64,000 bases of DNA. Origin: CAYTZN01 sp964442495. Lineage in GTDB: Bacteria; Pseudomonadota; Gammaproteobacteria; Legionellales; Legionellaceae. The position numbers and the translations under genes were made by a program. A model generated the notes under the pieces. The model saw only the letters and a list, made by a program, of their open reading frames with translations. It was not told the origin of the DNA and made no database searches. Below are positions 25,053 through 32,668 of the stretch, piece after piece; position 1 is the stretch's first letter, and each line of letters opens with the position of its first letter. The DNA is taken from contig CAYTZN010000013.1 of the NCBI GenBank assembly GCA_964442495.1, forward strand, positions 1-64,000, read 5' to 3'.

Positions 25053-26189
25053 TCATTTAGCAAGCATTATTTCATAGTGCTTTGAAAACAATCGAACACA
25101 TAAAACTTGCGATTCTTGTTGCAAGTCGTTTTGAATGCGCTTCGATAAGCCATCCCATTGGTCAAAATTTTGTTCACATAGTAAATCTATGGTCAGTGTC
25201 CCGTCAAGATAATGTAGCATCGAGCTTAAGATAAAGGGGTACTCTTGACGCCAGGCCTCCAATAATCTTTCCTCAATGATGCCTCGACTAGGCAAATGGA
25301 GGGAGGGTGAGCATATCTCGTCGTCCTCGGGATCAACATGAACGGTCACATCTTTAACGTGTTCTAAGGTGCTGGTTAAAGCATGGTGCACATGTTGGGC
25401 AATAAAGTGTCCCTCAGAGACTGAAATAAAAGGGGATACCAAAACATGAACATCAATAAATATGTCGGGCCCCATTGAGCGTGTCCGTAATTGATGAATT
25501 TTTTGAACACCGTCAACCTTCGCAATGATCTTCTCAATGTTAGTAATGATATGTGGTTCAACTGCCGTGTCGACAAGTTCTTTTACACTGTTCCATCCAT
25601 AAGTTAAGCCCATTTTGATGACCATCAGTCCTACAATAACAGCCGCTAATGCATCGAGAAAAGCATACCCCACTAAACTACCAATTAGCCCTGTAAGAAC
25701 GACTATTGAGGCTGCTGCATCGGAACGATGATGCCATGCATTGGCAATGATAAGATCGGAGCGAATTCGTTTCCCCACTCGTTGGGTATAATGGAACAAT
25801 CCTTCATTGGCTAAAATGGAGAGCGCTATAATAGGTAATGTGATTAAACCAGGTATGGTATGGGTTTTATGAATAATTTCGTCAATAGAATCCCATGCAA
25901 TACCTGCTCCTGCTAAAATAAGAAGCAATGCCACCATTAGTGTGGCGGCTGTTTCAATGCGTTGGTGGCCGTAAGGATGTGAGGCATCTGCATCTTGACT
26001 GCCATATTTAGAGGCAACCAGTACCATCACATCTGTGAAAAGATCAGAAAAAGAATGTACACCATCAGCAGCTAATGCATGCGAGTGAAAAAAAATGCCG
26101 CCGATGAGTTTAATGAGCCCTAAGAGTGCGTTGACTAAAGCACCAATGAGCGTGATTTTTTTAGCTTGCCAATACCTATCTACTTGCAT
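25053..26189 (-). CDS. Cation diffusion facilitator (zinc/iron exporter)
   Basis: A 378-residue CDF transporter with six membrane helices and a cytosolic ferredoxin-like domain. The transport site is H45-D49 (HSFSD) and H153-D157 (HHRSD). These numbers coincide with E. coli YiiP/FieF D45-D49-H153-D157, with Asp45 replaced by His, a pattern usual in zinc CDFs. The HPYGHQRIET loop follows TM2. The C-terminal domain holds conserved HxH-type residues (DVHVLV, VHVDPEDDE) and continues about 80 residues beyond FieF, adding a second small domain of unknown role. It exports metal from cytoplasm to periplasm. Confidence 0.88.
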   Translation of the reverse strand: MQVDRYWQAKKITLIGALVNALLGLIKLIGGIFFHSHALAADGVHSFSDLFTDVMVLVASKYGSQDADASHPYGHQRIETAATLMVALLLILAGAGIAWDSIDEIIHKTHTIPGLITLPIIALSILANEGLFHYTQRVGKRIRSDLIIANAWHHRSDAAASIVVLTGLIGSLVGYAFLDALAAVIVGLMVIKMGLTYGWNSVKELVDTAVEPHIITNIEKIIAKVDGVQKIHQLRTRSMGPDIFIDVHVLVSPFISVSEGHFIAQHVHHALTSTLEHVKDVTVHVDPEDDEICSPSLHLPSRGIIEERLLEAWRQEYPFILSSMLHYLDGTLTIDLLCEQNFDQWDGLSKRIQNDLQQESQVLCVRLFSKHYEIMLAK

Positions 26190-26249
26190 GATATAACCTC
26201 ATTTTTACAATGAACGTTTTTTTTCAGGGTAAACGCATCTAATGTCTAA

Positions 26250-26365
26250 GCAAAAATGCCACCATACGTGCCTACATACCGTGCTTTATGCATGTGGCAC
26301 CCAGACTGTCTCACGCCAGGAGTGTACTGGATTCCGCGCATAAAGCGCGGAACGTGGGCATTTTA
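26250..26365. repeat. Dispersed palindromic repeat, copy B (longest)
   Basis: About 115 bases forming an imperfect overall palindrome. The left unit (CCTACATACCGTGCTTTATG) is degenerate. The right unit at 26332-26352 is a perfect 8-bp stem TTCCGCGC / GCGCGGAA with loop ATAAA. The ends read AAAAATGCC and GGGCATTTT, which suggests terminal inverted repeats. This copy shows the complete architecture: left hairpin, CCAG, spacer, CTGG, right hairpin. It lies upstream of the CDF gene. Confidence 0.75.
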
Positions 26366-26506
26366 CTCTGGCTGTTTTTTATTAAAAAACACTGACATGC
26401 CGGTAAAAATCAATGTTGAAGAGTGTATTGTGACCTCCTCTTCAATGCAAATTGGTAAGATCTAACACAGTGGTACAATCGATTGTATTTTCAACGAGTT
26501 CTTAGA

Positions 26507-26660
26507 CCTGTGCACAGGATTATCCACAGATTTTGTGGATAATATTAATTGCGTAATGTTCAATCAAGAAATAAAATTATCTATATTTTTCATTATGTTG
26601 CGTGATAATTGTTTTGTGAGTATAGGTTGAAGTGTCAGGCTGTATAAATAGTTATTCACA
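26507..26660. promoter_or_regulatory. Cluster of three DnaA boxes beside an AT-rich stretch
   Basis: TTATCCACA at 26520-26528, its inverse TGTGGATAA at 26534-26542 and TTATTCACA at 26652-26660 all match the DnaA box TTATNCACA exactly. A perfect 12-bp palindrome CCTGTGCACAGG (26507-26518) abuts the first box. About 110 AT-rich bases separate boxes two and three. The arrangement resembles part of a replication origin or a DnaA-titrating/regulatory site. dnaA, dnaN or gyrB are not nearby, so it cannot be called oriC from this window. Confidence 0.5.
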
Positions 26661-26795
26661 ATGAGAAAAGAAAGGCGCGTAATAAAATACTGAGACATTT
26701 TATCAAATATAAAATGAAAAAACAGTCTTGACATGCGAGAATTTCCGAGTAGTTTAATTTTACTTATCTTATATTGCATAACCTATGAGGGGCTC

Positions 26796-27590
26796 ATGCC
26801 AAATCCAACACAAATTGAATTTCTTGAGAGCCTGGTTTCAGCTGAAGGTGATTATTATTTAACAATCAAAGAATACAGTGGTTTGAGTTTGGGTGGGAAG
26901 GTGTTGTATCTCAAGCGAGCATTAGAGATTCAAGAGCCCGAAAACTTTTTAGTAGAACTTGATAAGCTATTTCAACCGGATGCACGCGCAGAAACCGTCG
27001 AGAATGCTAACCGGCCCATGATTGAGTTTATTTGTGCGCTTCAAAGTATTCATGGGCTTTGTTTTGATAACCCTGTCCCTTTGAGTGGTAAATCTTATCT
27101 TGAGCATTATTTTGGTTCCTACGGAGACATTGAACTAGAGGACAAGCAGCACCTCCAAGCCATGCTTAAAGACCATATGGGTAAGAGGGTGTTGGAGCTT
27201 CAGTTGTCGGCATCGGATGAGGATATTCAGCGTCAGCAAGAAGAAAGACTGAGCGATGAAGCTTCTATTGTTCCAAATAGTATGTGGCGTGTTACACCGG
27301 GGTTTTTTGAATTTCGTTCATATGCCATGCAGGAGCATTTGGCTCAGCAAAGGCAACGAATTAATATTCCTTGTAATATGACAGTACTGGGCTTATTCAT
27401 GACAGTGATAGGTGCGTTAGGTGTTGCAATGGCTGTTTTATGGATGTCTGATCGGTCCTTAAGAGCAGGAACCGGGGCCTTTGGAATGGCTGTTTTGTTA
27501 TCAGGGGTTGGTTTTTTTACTATAGGATGTTCCTTTAAAACCACACAACGCGCAATAGGAGACGAGATAGCCAGAACCATAAATGCCTGA
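26796..27590 (+). CDS. Membrane-anchored protein of unknown function
   Basis: A 264-residue protein I do not recognise. Residues 1-200 are hydrophilic, mostly helical and rich in Leu, Glu and Gln. Two adjacent hydrophobic segments follow (about 198-223 and 230-250), forming a membrane hairpin before a short basic tail (TTQRAIGDEIARTINA). The ATG at 26796 has a good GAGG five bases upstream. An earlier in-frame ATG at 26733 lacks a ribosome site and would add a hydrophobic leader. A soluble helical domain plus TM hairpin is a layout shared by many Legionellales effectors and by ordinary membrane proteins. It stands alone between the DnaA-box region and convergent recG. Confidence 0.6.
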   Translation: MPNPTQIEFLESLVSAEGDYYLTIKEYSGLSLGGKVLYLKRALEIQEPENFLVELDKLFQPDARAETVENANRPMIEFICALQSIHGLCFDNPVPLSGKSYLEHYFGSYGDIELEDKQHLQAMLKDHMGKRVLELQLSASDEDIQRQQEERLSDEASIVPNSMWRVTPGFFEFRSYAMQEHLAQQRQRINIPCNMTVLGLFMTVIGALGVAMAVLWMSDRSLRAGTGAFGMAVLLSGVGFFTIGCSFKTTQRAIGDEIARTINA

Positions 27591-27625
27591 TGGTGGTTAT
27601 CTTAGTTTCAGTTCCTTTCGAGACG

Positions 27626-29695
27626 TTATCCTTGCAAAAATTGTTCAAATTCTCCAAGCCAACGTTTAGCAATGGCATGAGCCATGGCTGCGTTATTTAG
27701 CACTTCTGGGCTAATATTGGCAATGGATGCCAATAGCTCTTTATCTCGCGGTAACTGTGCAATTTTATATTCACGGTAGCCGGTTTGGCGGGTGCCTAAA
27801 ACTTGTCCTGCTCCACGCAATTGCAGGTCTTTTTCGGCAATCACAAAGCCATCATCGGTGGCTCTCATGGTACGCAAACGTTCAGCACTTATTGGTGATA
27901 AGGGAGATTGATACAGCAATAAACAATGCGATTGTGCGCTGCCACGGCCTACACGACCACGCAATTGGTGAAGTTGGGATAGTCCTAAACGCTCTGCATT
28001 TTCAATAATCATAAGACTTGCATTAGCAACATCCACGCCAACTTCAATCACCGTGGTCGCCACCAATAAATCAATATCTCCACTCTTAAAGGCTGCCATC
28101 GTCAACTCTTTTTCAGCGGCTTTCATTCGTCCATGAATAAGCCCTATGCGAACAGTGGGTAATTGTTCTTTAAGGCTAAGTGCTGTGGCGGTGGCGGCAA
28201 TGCATTGCAGTTTTTCAGAGTCGTCAATCAAGGTGCACACCCAGTAAGCTTGCCGACCGGCAGTGATAGCGGCCTCAAGACGGGTAATAATGGGTTGGCG
28301 CTTGTCTTGATGAAGCACGGCTGTTGTAATGGGGGTACGCCCTGGCGGGCGCTCATCAATGATAGAAATATTAAGGTGAGCAAATTGTGTCATGGCTAGC
28401 GTACGCGGAATAGGCGTGGCTGTCATCAGCAGCTGATGCGGTGTTAGTTTGTCGTGATGCCCTTTCTGTTGCAAAAGCAGGCGCTGTTCCACACCAAATC
28501 GATGTTGTTCATCAATGATGATGAGACCAAGTTGTGAAAAATGCACTCCTTCTTGAAAGAGGGCATGCGTTCCAATGATGATCCGACCACCAGGATTGGC
28601 TAGTGCCGCTAATGTTTCTTTGCGTTCACGCGCTTTCATTTTTCCGCTGAGTCGATGAACAGGAATGCCCAAAGGGGTGAACCATGACGTTAACGTAGCG
28701 GCATGTTGTTCGCTTAAAATATCTGTAGGTGCCATGAAGGCAACTTGGTAGCCATTACTAATGGCTTGTATCGCCGCTAGAGCCGCGATAACTGTTTTGC
28801 CAGACCCTACATCACCTTGAACCAAGCGTAACATGGGCTTTGATTGCTCTAGGTCAAGCGTGATTTCATGATGGACCCTTTTTTGGGCTCCTGTTAAATG
28901 ATAGGGTAGCCTAGACAGGAAGGGTTCTAGGTGTGTGGTAAGCGTTCTTAACGTTGGTGCGCTTAATGTTGAGCGCTCTTGTCGTGCAAATTGCATGCTT
29001 AATCGCTCGGCTAACAATTCATCAAAGGCTAACCGCTTTAATCCAGGATGTGCACCTTCTTCTAATGCTTGTAGCGAGATACTGGGGGGCGGGTTGTGTA
29101 ATTGTTCTATGGCGAAATGTAATGGTTGAAATGCGTATTGTTCGAGTTGATTGGGGGCCATCCATTCCAGATGAAGAAGTTCCGTTTGAAATAAAGTTAA
29201 CGCCTTTTTTATCAATTGCCTGAGTCGTGTTTGGGTTAATCCTTGAGTGGTCGGGTAAATGGGTGTTAATGTTTCCTCAACCACAAATTCCCCTGGTTCT
29301 TGTTGCAATTGATATTCTGGGTGAATCATTTCGAGGGTATTTGCAAATTCGCGCACTTCCCCAAAGGCGCGAATGCCTACGCTGCTATTGAGCAATTGAA
29401 CTTGTTGTTTATTAAAATGAAAAAAACGTAATTTTATCAGTCCGGTTTTATCTTCTACATAGCAATAAAGCATCATACGTTTGCCATATTTAATTTCGGT
29501 TTTGCACACATTCCCCGCAATGACGCACCAATCGTTGGGGCGTAAATCTTGAATGGGTGTTATCCGTGTACGGTCTTGATAACGATACGGAAGATGAAAT
29601 AACAAGTCTTGTACGGTATGAATACCACATTTAGCCAATTTTTTAGCTAGTGTTGGGCCTACGCCGGACAAGGTTTCACATGTTTGAGTGAGCAC
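27626..29695 (-). CDS. recG: ATP-dependent DNA helicase RecG
   Basis: A 689-residue helicase that reverses stalled replication forks and branch-migrates Holliday junctions. It opens with an HhH-like LSGVGPTLAKKLAKCGI and the wedge/OB domain (about 50-160). Walker A is GDVGSGKT and the DExH box is IIIDEQHRFGVEQR. TATPIPRTL, VGVDVANASLMIIENAERLGLSQLHQLRGRVGR (in parts) and the TRAG-type end DLQLRGAGQVLGTRQTG follow. The start is GTG; no ATG precedes the conserved N-terminus. Divergent from the PerM-like gene. Confidence 0.96.
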   Translation of the reverse strand: MLTQTCETLSGVGPTLAKKLAKCGIHTVQDLLFHLPYRYQDRTRITPIQDLRPNDWCVIAGNVCKTEIKYGKRMMLYCYVEDKTGLIKLRFFHFNKQQVQLLNSSVGIRAFGEVREFANTLEMIHPEYQLQQEPGEFVVEETLTPIYPTTQGLTQTRLRQLIKKALTLFQTELLHLEWMAPNQLEQYAFQPLHFAIEQLHNPPPSISLQALEEGAHPGLKRLAFDELLAERLSMQFARQERSTLSAPTLRTLTTHLEPFLSRLPYHLTGAQKRVHHEITLDLEQSKPMLRLVQGDVGSGKTVIAALAAIQAISNGYQVAFMAPTDILSEQHAATLTSWFTPLGIPVHRLSGKMKARERKETLAALANPGGRIIIGTHALFQEGVHFSQLGLIIIDEQHRFGVEQRLLLQQKGHHDKLTPHQLLMTATPIPRTLAMTQFAHLNISIIDERPPGRTPITTAVLHQDKRQPIITRLEAAITAGRQAYWVCTLIDDSEKLQCIAATATALSLKEQLPTVRIGLIHGRMKAAEKELTMAAFKSGDIDLLVATTVIEVGVDVANASLMIIENAERLGLSQLHQLRGRVGRGSAQSHCLLLYQSPLSPISAERLRTMRATDDGFVIAEKDLQLRGAGQVLGTRQTGYREYKIAQLPRDKELLASIANISPEVLNNAAMAHAIAKRWLGEFEQFLQG

Positions 29696-29765
29696 GGTAT
29701 GATGGGGTTTAAAAAAAAATAAGTATATACGTTTTCTTGAAAGGTATACACCTAGGAGCTAAGGC

Positions 29766-30821
29766 ATGAATCGTATCGTCACCTTTACTGCGGGCTTGAT
29801 TTTGGTATGGATAACGGGGTATTTGTTGATTGTTGGACGAGGGTTACTGATTCCTATTGTGATTGCATTGTTCATTTGGAACTTGCTTAACACACTAAAC
29901 GTGGCCATGCAGAAAATCCCTAAACTTGGGCCTCACTTACCTGAATGGTTAAAACAAATACTGTCCATTGTTGTGTTTATTGGTATGGGATCGATTTTGA
30001 TTGATATTATTACCAATAACGTGAGTGATGTGATGGCCGCCTCTTCACGTTACCAAGATAATTTAATGCATATTTTTAATGGTATCGACCAACACTATCG
30101 AATTAAAATGTTAGCCGGTTTAGATGGTTTTATGAAAGACCTCAGTGTTCAAGGTATTTTAGTTAATATTTATGGTGTTTTTACCACAATAACCAGCTCA
30201 GCCGTATTGATTACCTTGTATGTTGTTTTTTTATTTGTAGAGCAGCACTTTTTTAAGCAAAAAATTTACGCTTTATTTCCACAGCCAGGCCATCGTGAGG
30301 TCGTGGATAGTATCTTGTCTCATATAGTAAGAGACACACAAACCTATCTTGGTTTAAAAACATTGTTGAGTTTATTTACAGCCCTTGCTAGTTGGATCAT
30401 TATGAAATGGGTCGGCTTAGATTTTGCTGAGTTCTGGGCATTGCTTATTTTTTTCTTAAATTTTATCCCAAACATTGGGGCTATTGTAGCTACAGCATTT
30501 CCAGCTATGTTGGCTTTGATTCAATTTCAAAGTTGGCTTCCTTTTATGTTGATTACTTCAGGCATTGTCTTAGTGCAATTTGTGGTAGGTAATATCCTTG
30601 AGCCTCGTTTCATGAGTAAATCGTTGAATTTAAGCCCGTTGGTTATCTTGTTTGCATTAGCATTGTGGGGAGCCGTCTGGGGTGTTTTAGGCATGTTCCT
30701 TTCAGTACCGATTACGGTGACCATGCTTATTGTTTTTGCTCATTTTAAATCCACACGGCCAATTGCCATTTTATTATCACAAGATGGTTCTGTGGAGAAG
30801 GCCTATGAGAAATTAAGCTAG
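29766..30821 (+). CDS. AI-2E/PerM-family membrane permease
   Basis: A 351-residue protein of the AI-2E (UPF0118) family. About eight helices are visible, with a hydrophilic segment at 80-140. Family features are the LIPIVIALFIWNLLN helix, the LGLKTLLSLFTALASWIIMKWVGLDFAEFWALLIFFLNFIPNIGAI region (given loosely) and PRFMSKSLNLSPLVILFALALWG near the end. Members include E. coli PerM, YdiK and TqsA, plus Na+/H+ antiporters in other groups; the substrate cannot be read from sequence. TAGGAG precedes the ATG. Confidence 0.85.
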   Translation: MNRIVTFTAGLILVWITGYLLIVGRGLLIPIVIALFIWNLLNTLNVAMQKIPKLGPHLPEWLKQILSIVVFIGMGSILIDIITNNVSDVMAASSRYQDNLMHIFNGIDQHYRIKMLAGLDGFMKDLSVQGILVNIYGVFTTITSSAVLITLYVVFLFVEQHFFKQKIYALFPQPGHREVVDSILSHIVRDTQTYLGLKTLLSLFTALASWIIMKWVGLDFAEFWALLIFFLNFIPNIGAIVATAFPAMLALIQFQSWLPFMLITSGIVLVQFVVGNILEPRFMSKSLNLSPLVILFALALWGAVWGVLGMFLSVPITVTMLIVFAHFKSTRPIAILLSQDGSVEKAYEKLS

Positions 30822-30831
30822 GAAGGGAAAA

Positions 30832-30861
30832 CGGGATAGGATGAAACGCCATTCTATCCCG
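30832..30861. terminator. Hairpin between convergent perM-like gene and CaaX-protein gene
   Basis: CGGGATAG / CTATCCCG arms (8 bp, extendable with one mismatch) enclose about 14 bases and are followed by GGCTTTAAT. It sits 11 bases after one stop codon and 37 bases from the other, the expected place for a shared terminator. Confidence 0.6.
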
Positions 30862-30897
30862 GGCTTTAATGTAGTATTAACAATATGATAATGAGCG

Positions 30898-32295
30898 TTA
30901 AAGAATATTACAGACGAGCCCCCAATGGTGATCGCTTCTATCTCCCTGCCATGTTTCCTCTTCAATAACATTATTTACAGGAGAAGCGCTGACCTGTGTT
31001 TGCTCCAAAGCAGGCAGCGGGGGTGTTGCTTGTTTTTCTTCATGCTTTGTAGGCTCGTTTTCTTTTGTAAAGAACCCTGCTTGGGTTGCTGGTGTTTGCA
31101 TCAAAGCTGGCAGAGCCTCTTTTTTAGGGGGATTTTGTTTTTCTTCATGCTTTGTAGGCTCGCTCCCTTTTGTAAAGAATCTCTCTTGGGTTATTGGTTT
31201 TTGTTCGAAAGCTGTTGGCTGTTTTTGTGGGGAGAATAATGCAACAAGGGGGCATGTTAATAAAAGCTCAGCCGCAGGTTGGTTTCCAATTTTTTGTGCA
31301 AGACTTAAAAGCTCATTGGGTAAACGAAACGGATTGTCTGGGTTATTAGTGGAGGCTGTGTGGCTTATCGCCTTAACATTTGGAATACTTAATAAAAATT
31401 CAATGTCTTTTAGTAACGCAGGATTTTCATTGCTTTTTTGAATTAAATGACGAAGGATAAAAAAGCAATGTTCTGCTTTAGATTTACTAACATCAAACGC
31501 TAATGATCGTTTTGCTGCCTCTTTATCTGCTCTTAATTCGGCAAGGGTAGCTTGCACATAACGGGCAACATTATTCGCCAATGTTGGCTGCAGGTTTGCA
31601 TGTTCAAACATTGAATTGTAGCGTAAAAAATAATTAATTACGGGAGCGTTAAGAATTTTCATGTGATGAAAAATAGTTTCAGAAAGAGAGGTTATGGCCG
31701 AATTTATCTCCGCCTCATCATTTAAAAATGAAAATAAATATTCAAGCATTTGCATATTATTTGTATTGATACAATGGCCAATAATTGAATAGTTATCGGC
31801 TTTTAACGCGTCTTTAATTTCTGCATCAGTTAAAAGCGAAAGTAAATGCTGAACCATTTCAAAGTCATTGGCGTGGGTAAAACCACTAATAATTGCATAT
31901 GAATTTTTTTTCACGGCGTTTGTTTTTTCTTCATGACTTAAAATACTCAACAAATCTCGAGCCATATCGATATCTTTGTTTTGTACAGTTTCGGTACTAA
32001 TAATTACGTAATTGTAATCTTTTAAGGTGTCCTTTAGTTCAGGAAATTTATTCAATATAAATTTCAGGTGATCTTTTAAACCAAGAATTGAGCACACAAG
32101 TAAGATTGAGCATTCAGTAATCTTTGGGTAATTTCTGGGAGCCAATGTTGGTTTTAAATAAAAAGTAAAGTTAAATGGTTCTTTTAAAAAATCCAAATCC
32201 AACGCGTTTAAATCTGATATATCGCGCGTAAAAAAATCCTCTAAGTTAGGATTATCGACTAGAACCATTTCTATTAAAGAATAACCGAACATCAT
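30898..32295 (-). CDS. Ankyrin-like repeat protein ending in a CaaX prenylation box; candidate effector
   Basis: A 465-residue protein with no recognisable enzyme motif. At least three ankyrin-like helical repeats of 36-37 residues begin near 91, 128 and 164, each with a K-x-(Y/N)SY-x-II...M-x-LLS-LL pattern. The tail carries two near-identical units FFTKGSEPTKHEE (373-385) and FFTKENEPTKHEE (408-420), 35 residues apart, in a Pro/Lys/Glu-rich, disordered-looking stretch. The last four residues are C-N-I-L, a eukaryotic CaaX box whose final Leu favours geranylgeranylation. Bacteria do not prenylate such boxes, but Legionella effectors such as AnkB use host prenylation. ATG at 32295 follows GGAG; an upstream ATG at 32340 would add 15 residues and lacks a ribosome site. 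An intracellular-host role is inferred. Confidence 0.75.
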   Translation of the reverse strand: MMFGYSLIEMVLVDNPNLEDFFTRDISDLNALDLDFLKEPFNFTFYLKPTLAPRNYPKITECSILLVCSILGLKDHLKFILNKFPELKDTLKDYNYVIISTETVQNKDIDMARDLLSILSHEEKTNAVKKNSYAIISGFTHANDFEMVQHLLSLLTDAEIKDALKADNYSIIGHCINTNNMQMLEYLFSFLNDEAEINSAITSLSETIFHHMKILNAPVINYFLRYNSMFEHANLQPTLANNVARYVQATLAELRADKEAAKRSLAFDVSKSKAEHCFFILRHLIQKSNENPALLKDIEFLLSIPNVKAISHTASTNNPDNPFRLPNELLSLAQKIGNQPAAELLLTCPLVALFSPQKQPTAFEQKPITQERFFTKGSEPTKHEEKQNPPKKEALPALMQTPATQAGFFTKENEPTKHEEKQATPPLPALEQTQVSASPVNNVIEEETWQGDRSDHHWGLVCNIL

Positions 32296-32668
32296 GTTTC
32301 TCCGAAAAATAGGGTAGCTGAAGGTATAAAAGAATAACATATGTTTTATTTTTAGTCAATAAGTTCTTTTATTGTAATGAATCTTGTTTGGTGTTTAAGT
32401 GGTAACGTTTGTTGTTAGTGGTTGAAAAATCGTTTTGGGCTTGAGTTAAACCAGGGTCAATGTAGCTATATGCGCGCCTTCCTTGATTTCCCAGCGATAT
32501 AGTAATTATATCGTATGAATGCCATGCATAAAGTACGCTACATGGTGAGTATGAGGCCATTTGCACTTAAATCTTAGACGCGTTTGCTCTACGGATAAAG
32601 CCTTGTCTCTTGCAACTGATACGAAAAAGCGCATAATAACAGCATTTTTTAAGAATGAAATAAGTCCG
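32296..32668. other. Intergenic region between CaaX-protein gene and argS
   Basis: About 370 bases between divergent genes that must hold both promoters. A 65-codon minus-strand frame (32369-32566) with a plausible-looking peptide (GRRAYSYIDPGLTQAQNDF) is present but has no ribosome site or recognised family. The plus-strand frame leading into argS from 32561 is open but outside the synthetase family length. Nothing else could be supported. Confidence 0.45.

Noticed and set aside
26519..26543. Reading the inverted TTATCCACA pair as a terminator
   Set aside because: No gene ends nearby, and both arms match the DnaA box exactly, with a third box close by.
32369..32566. 65-codon minus-strand frame upstream of the CaaX-protein gene
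   Set aside because: No ribosome site or recognised domain. It lies where two divergent promoters must be. Kept only as a note in the intergenic entry.
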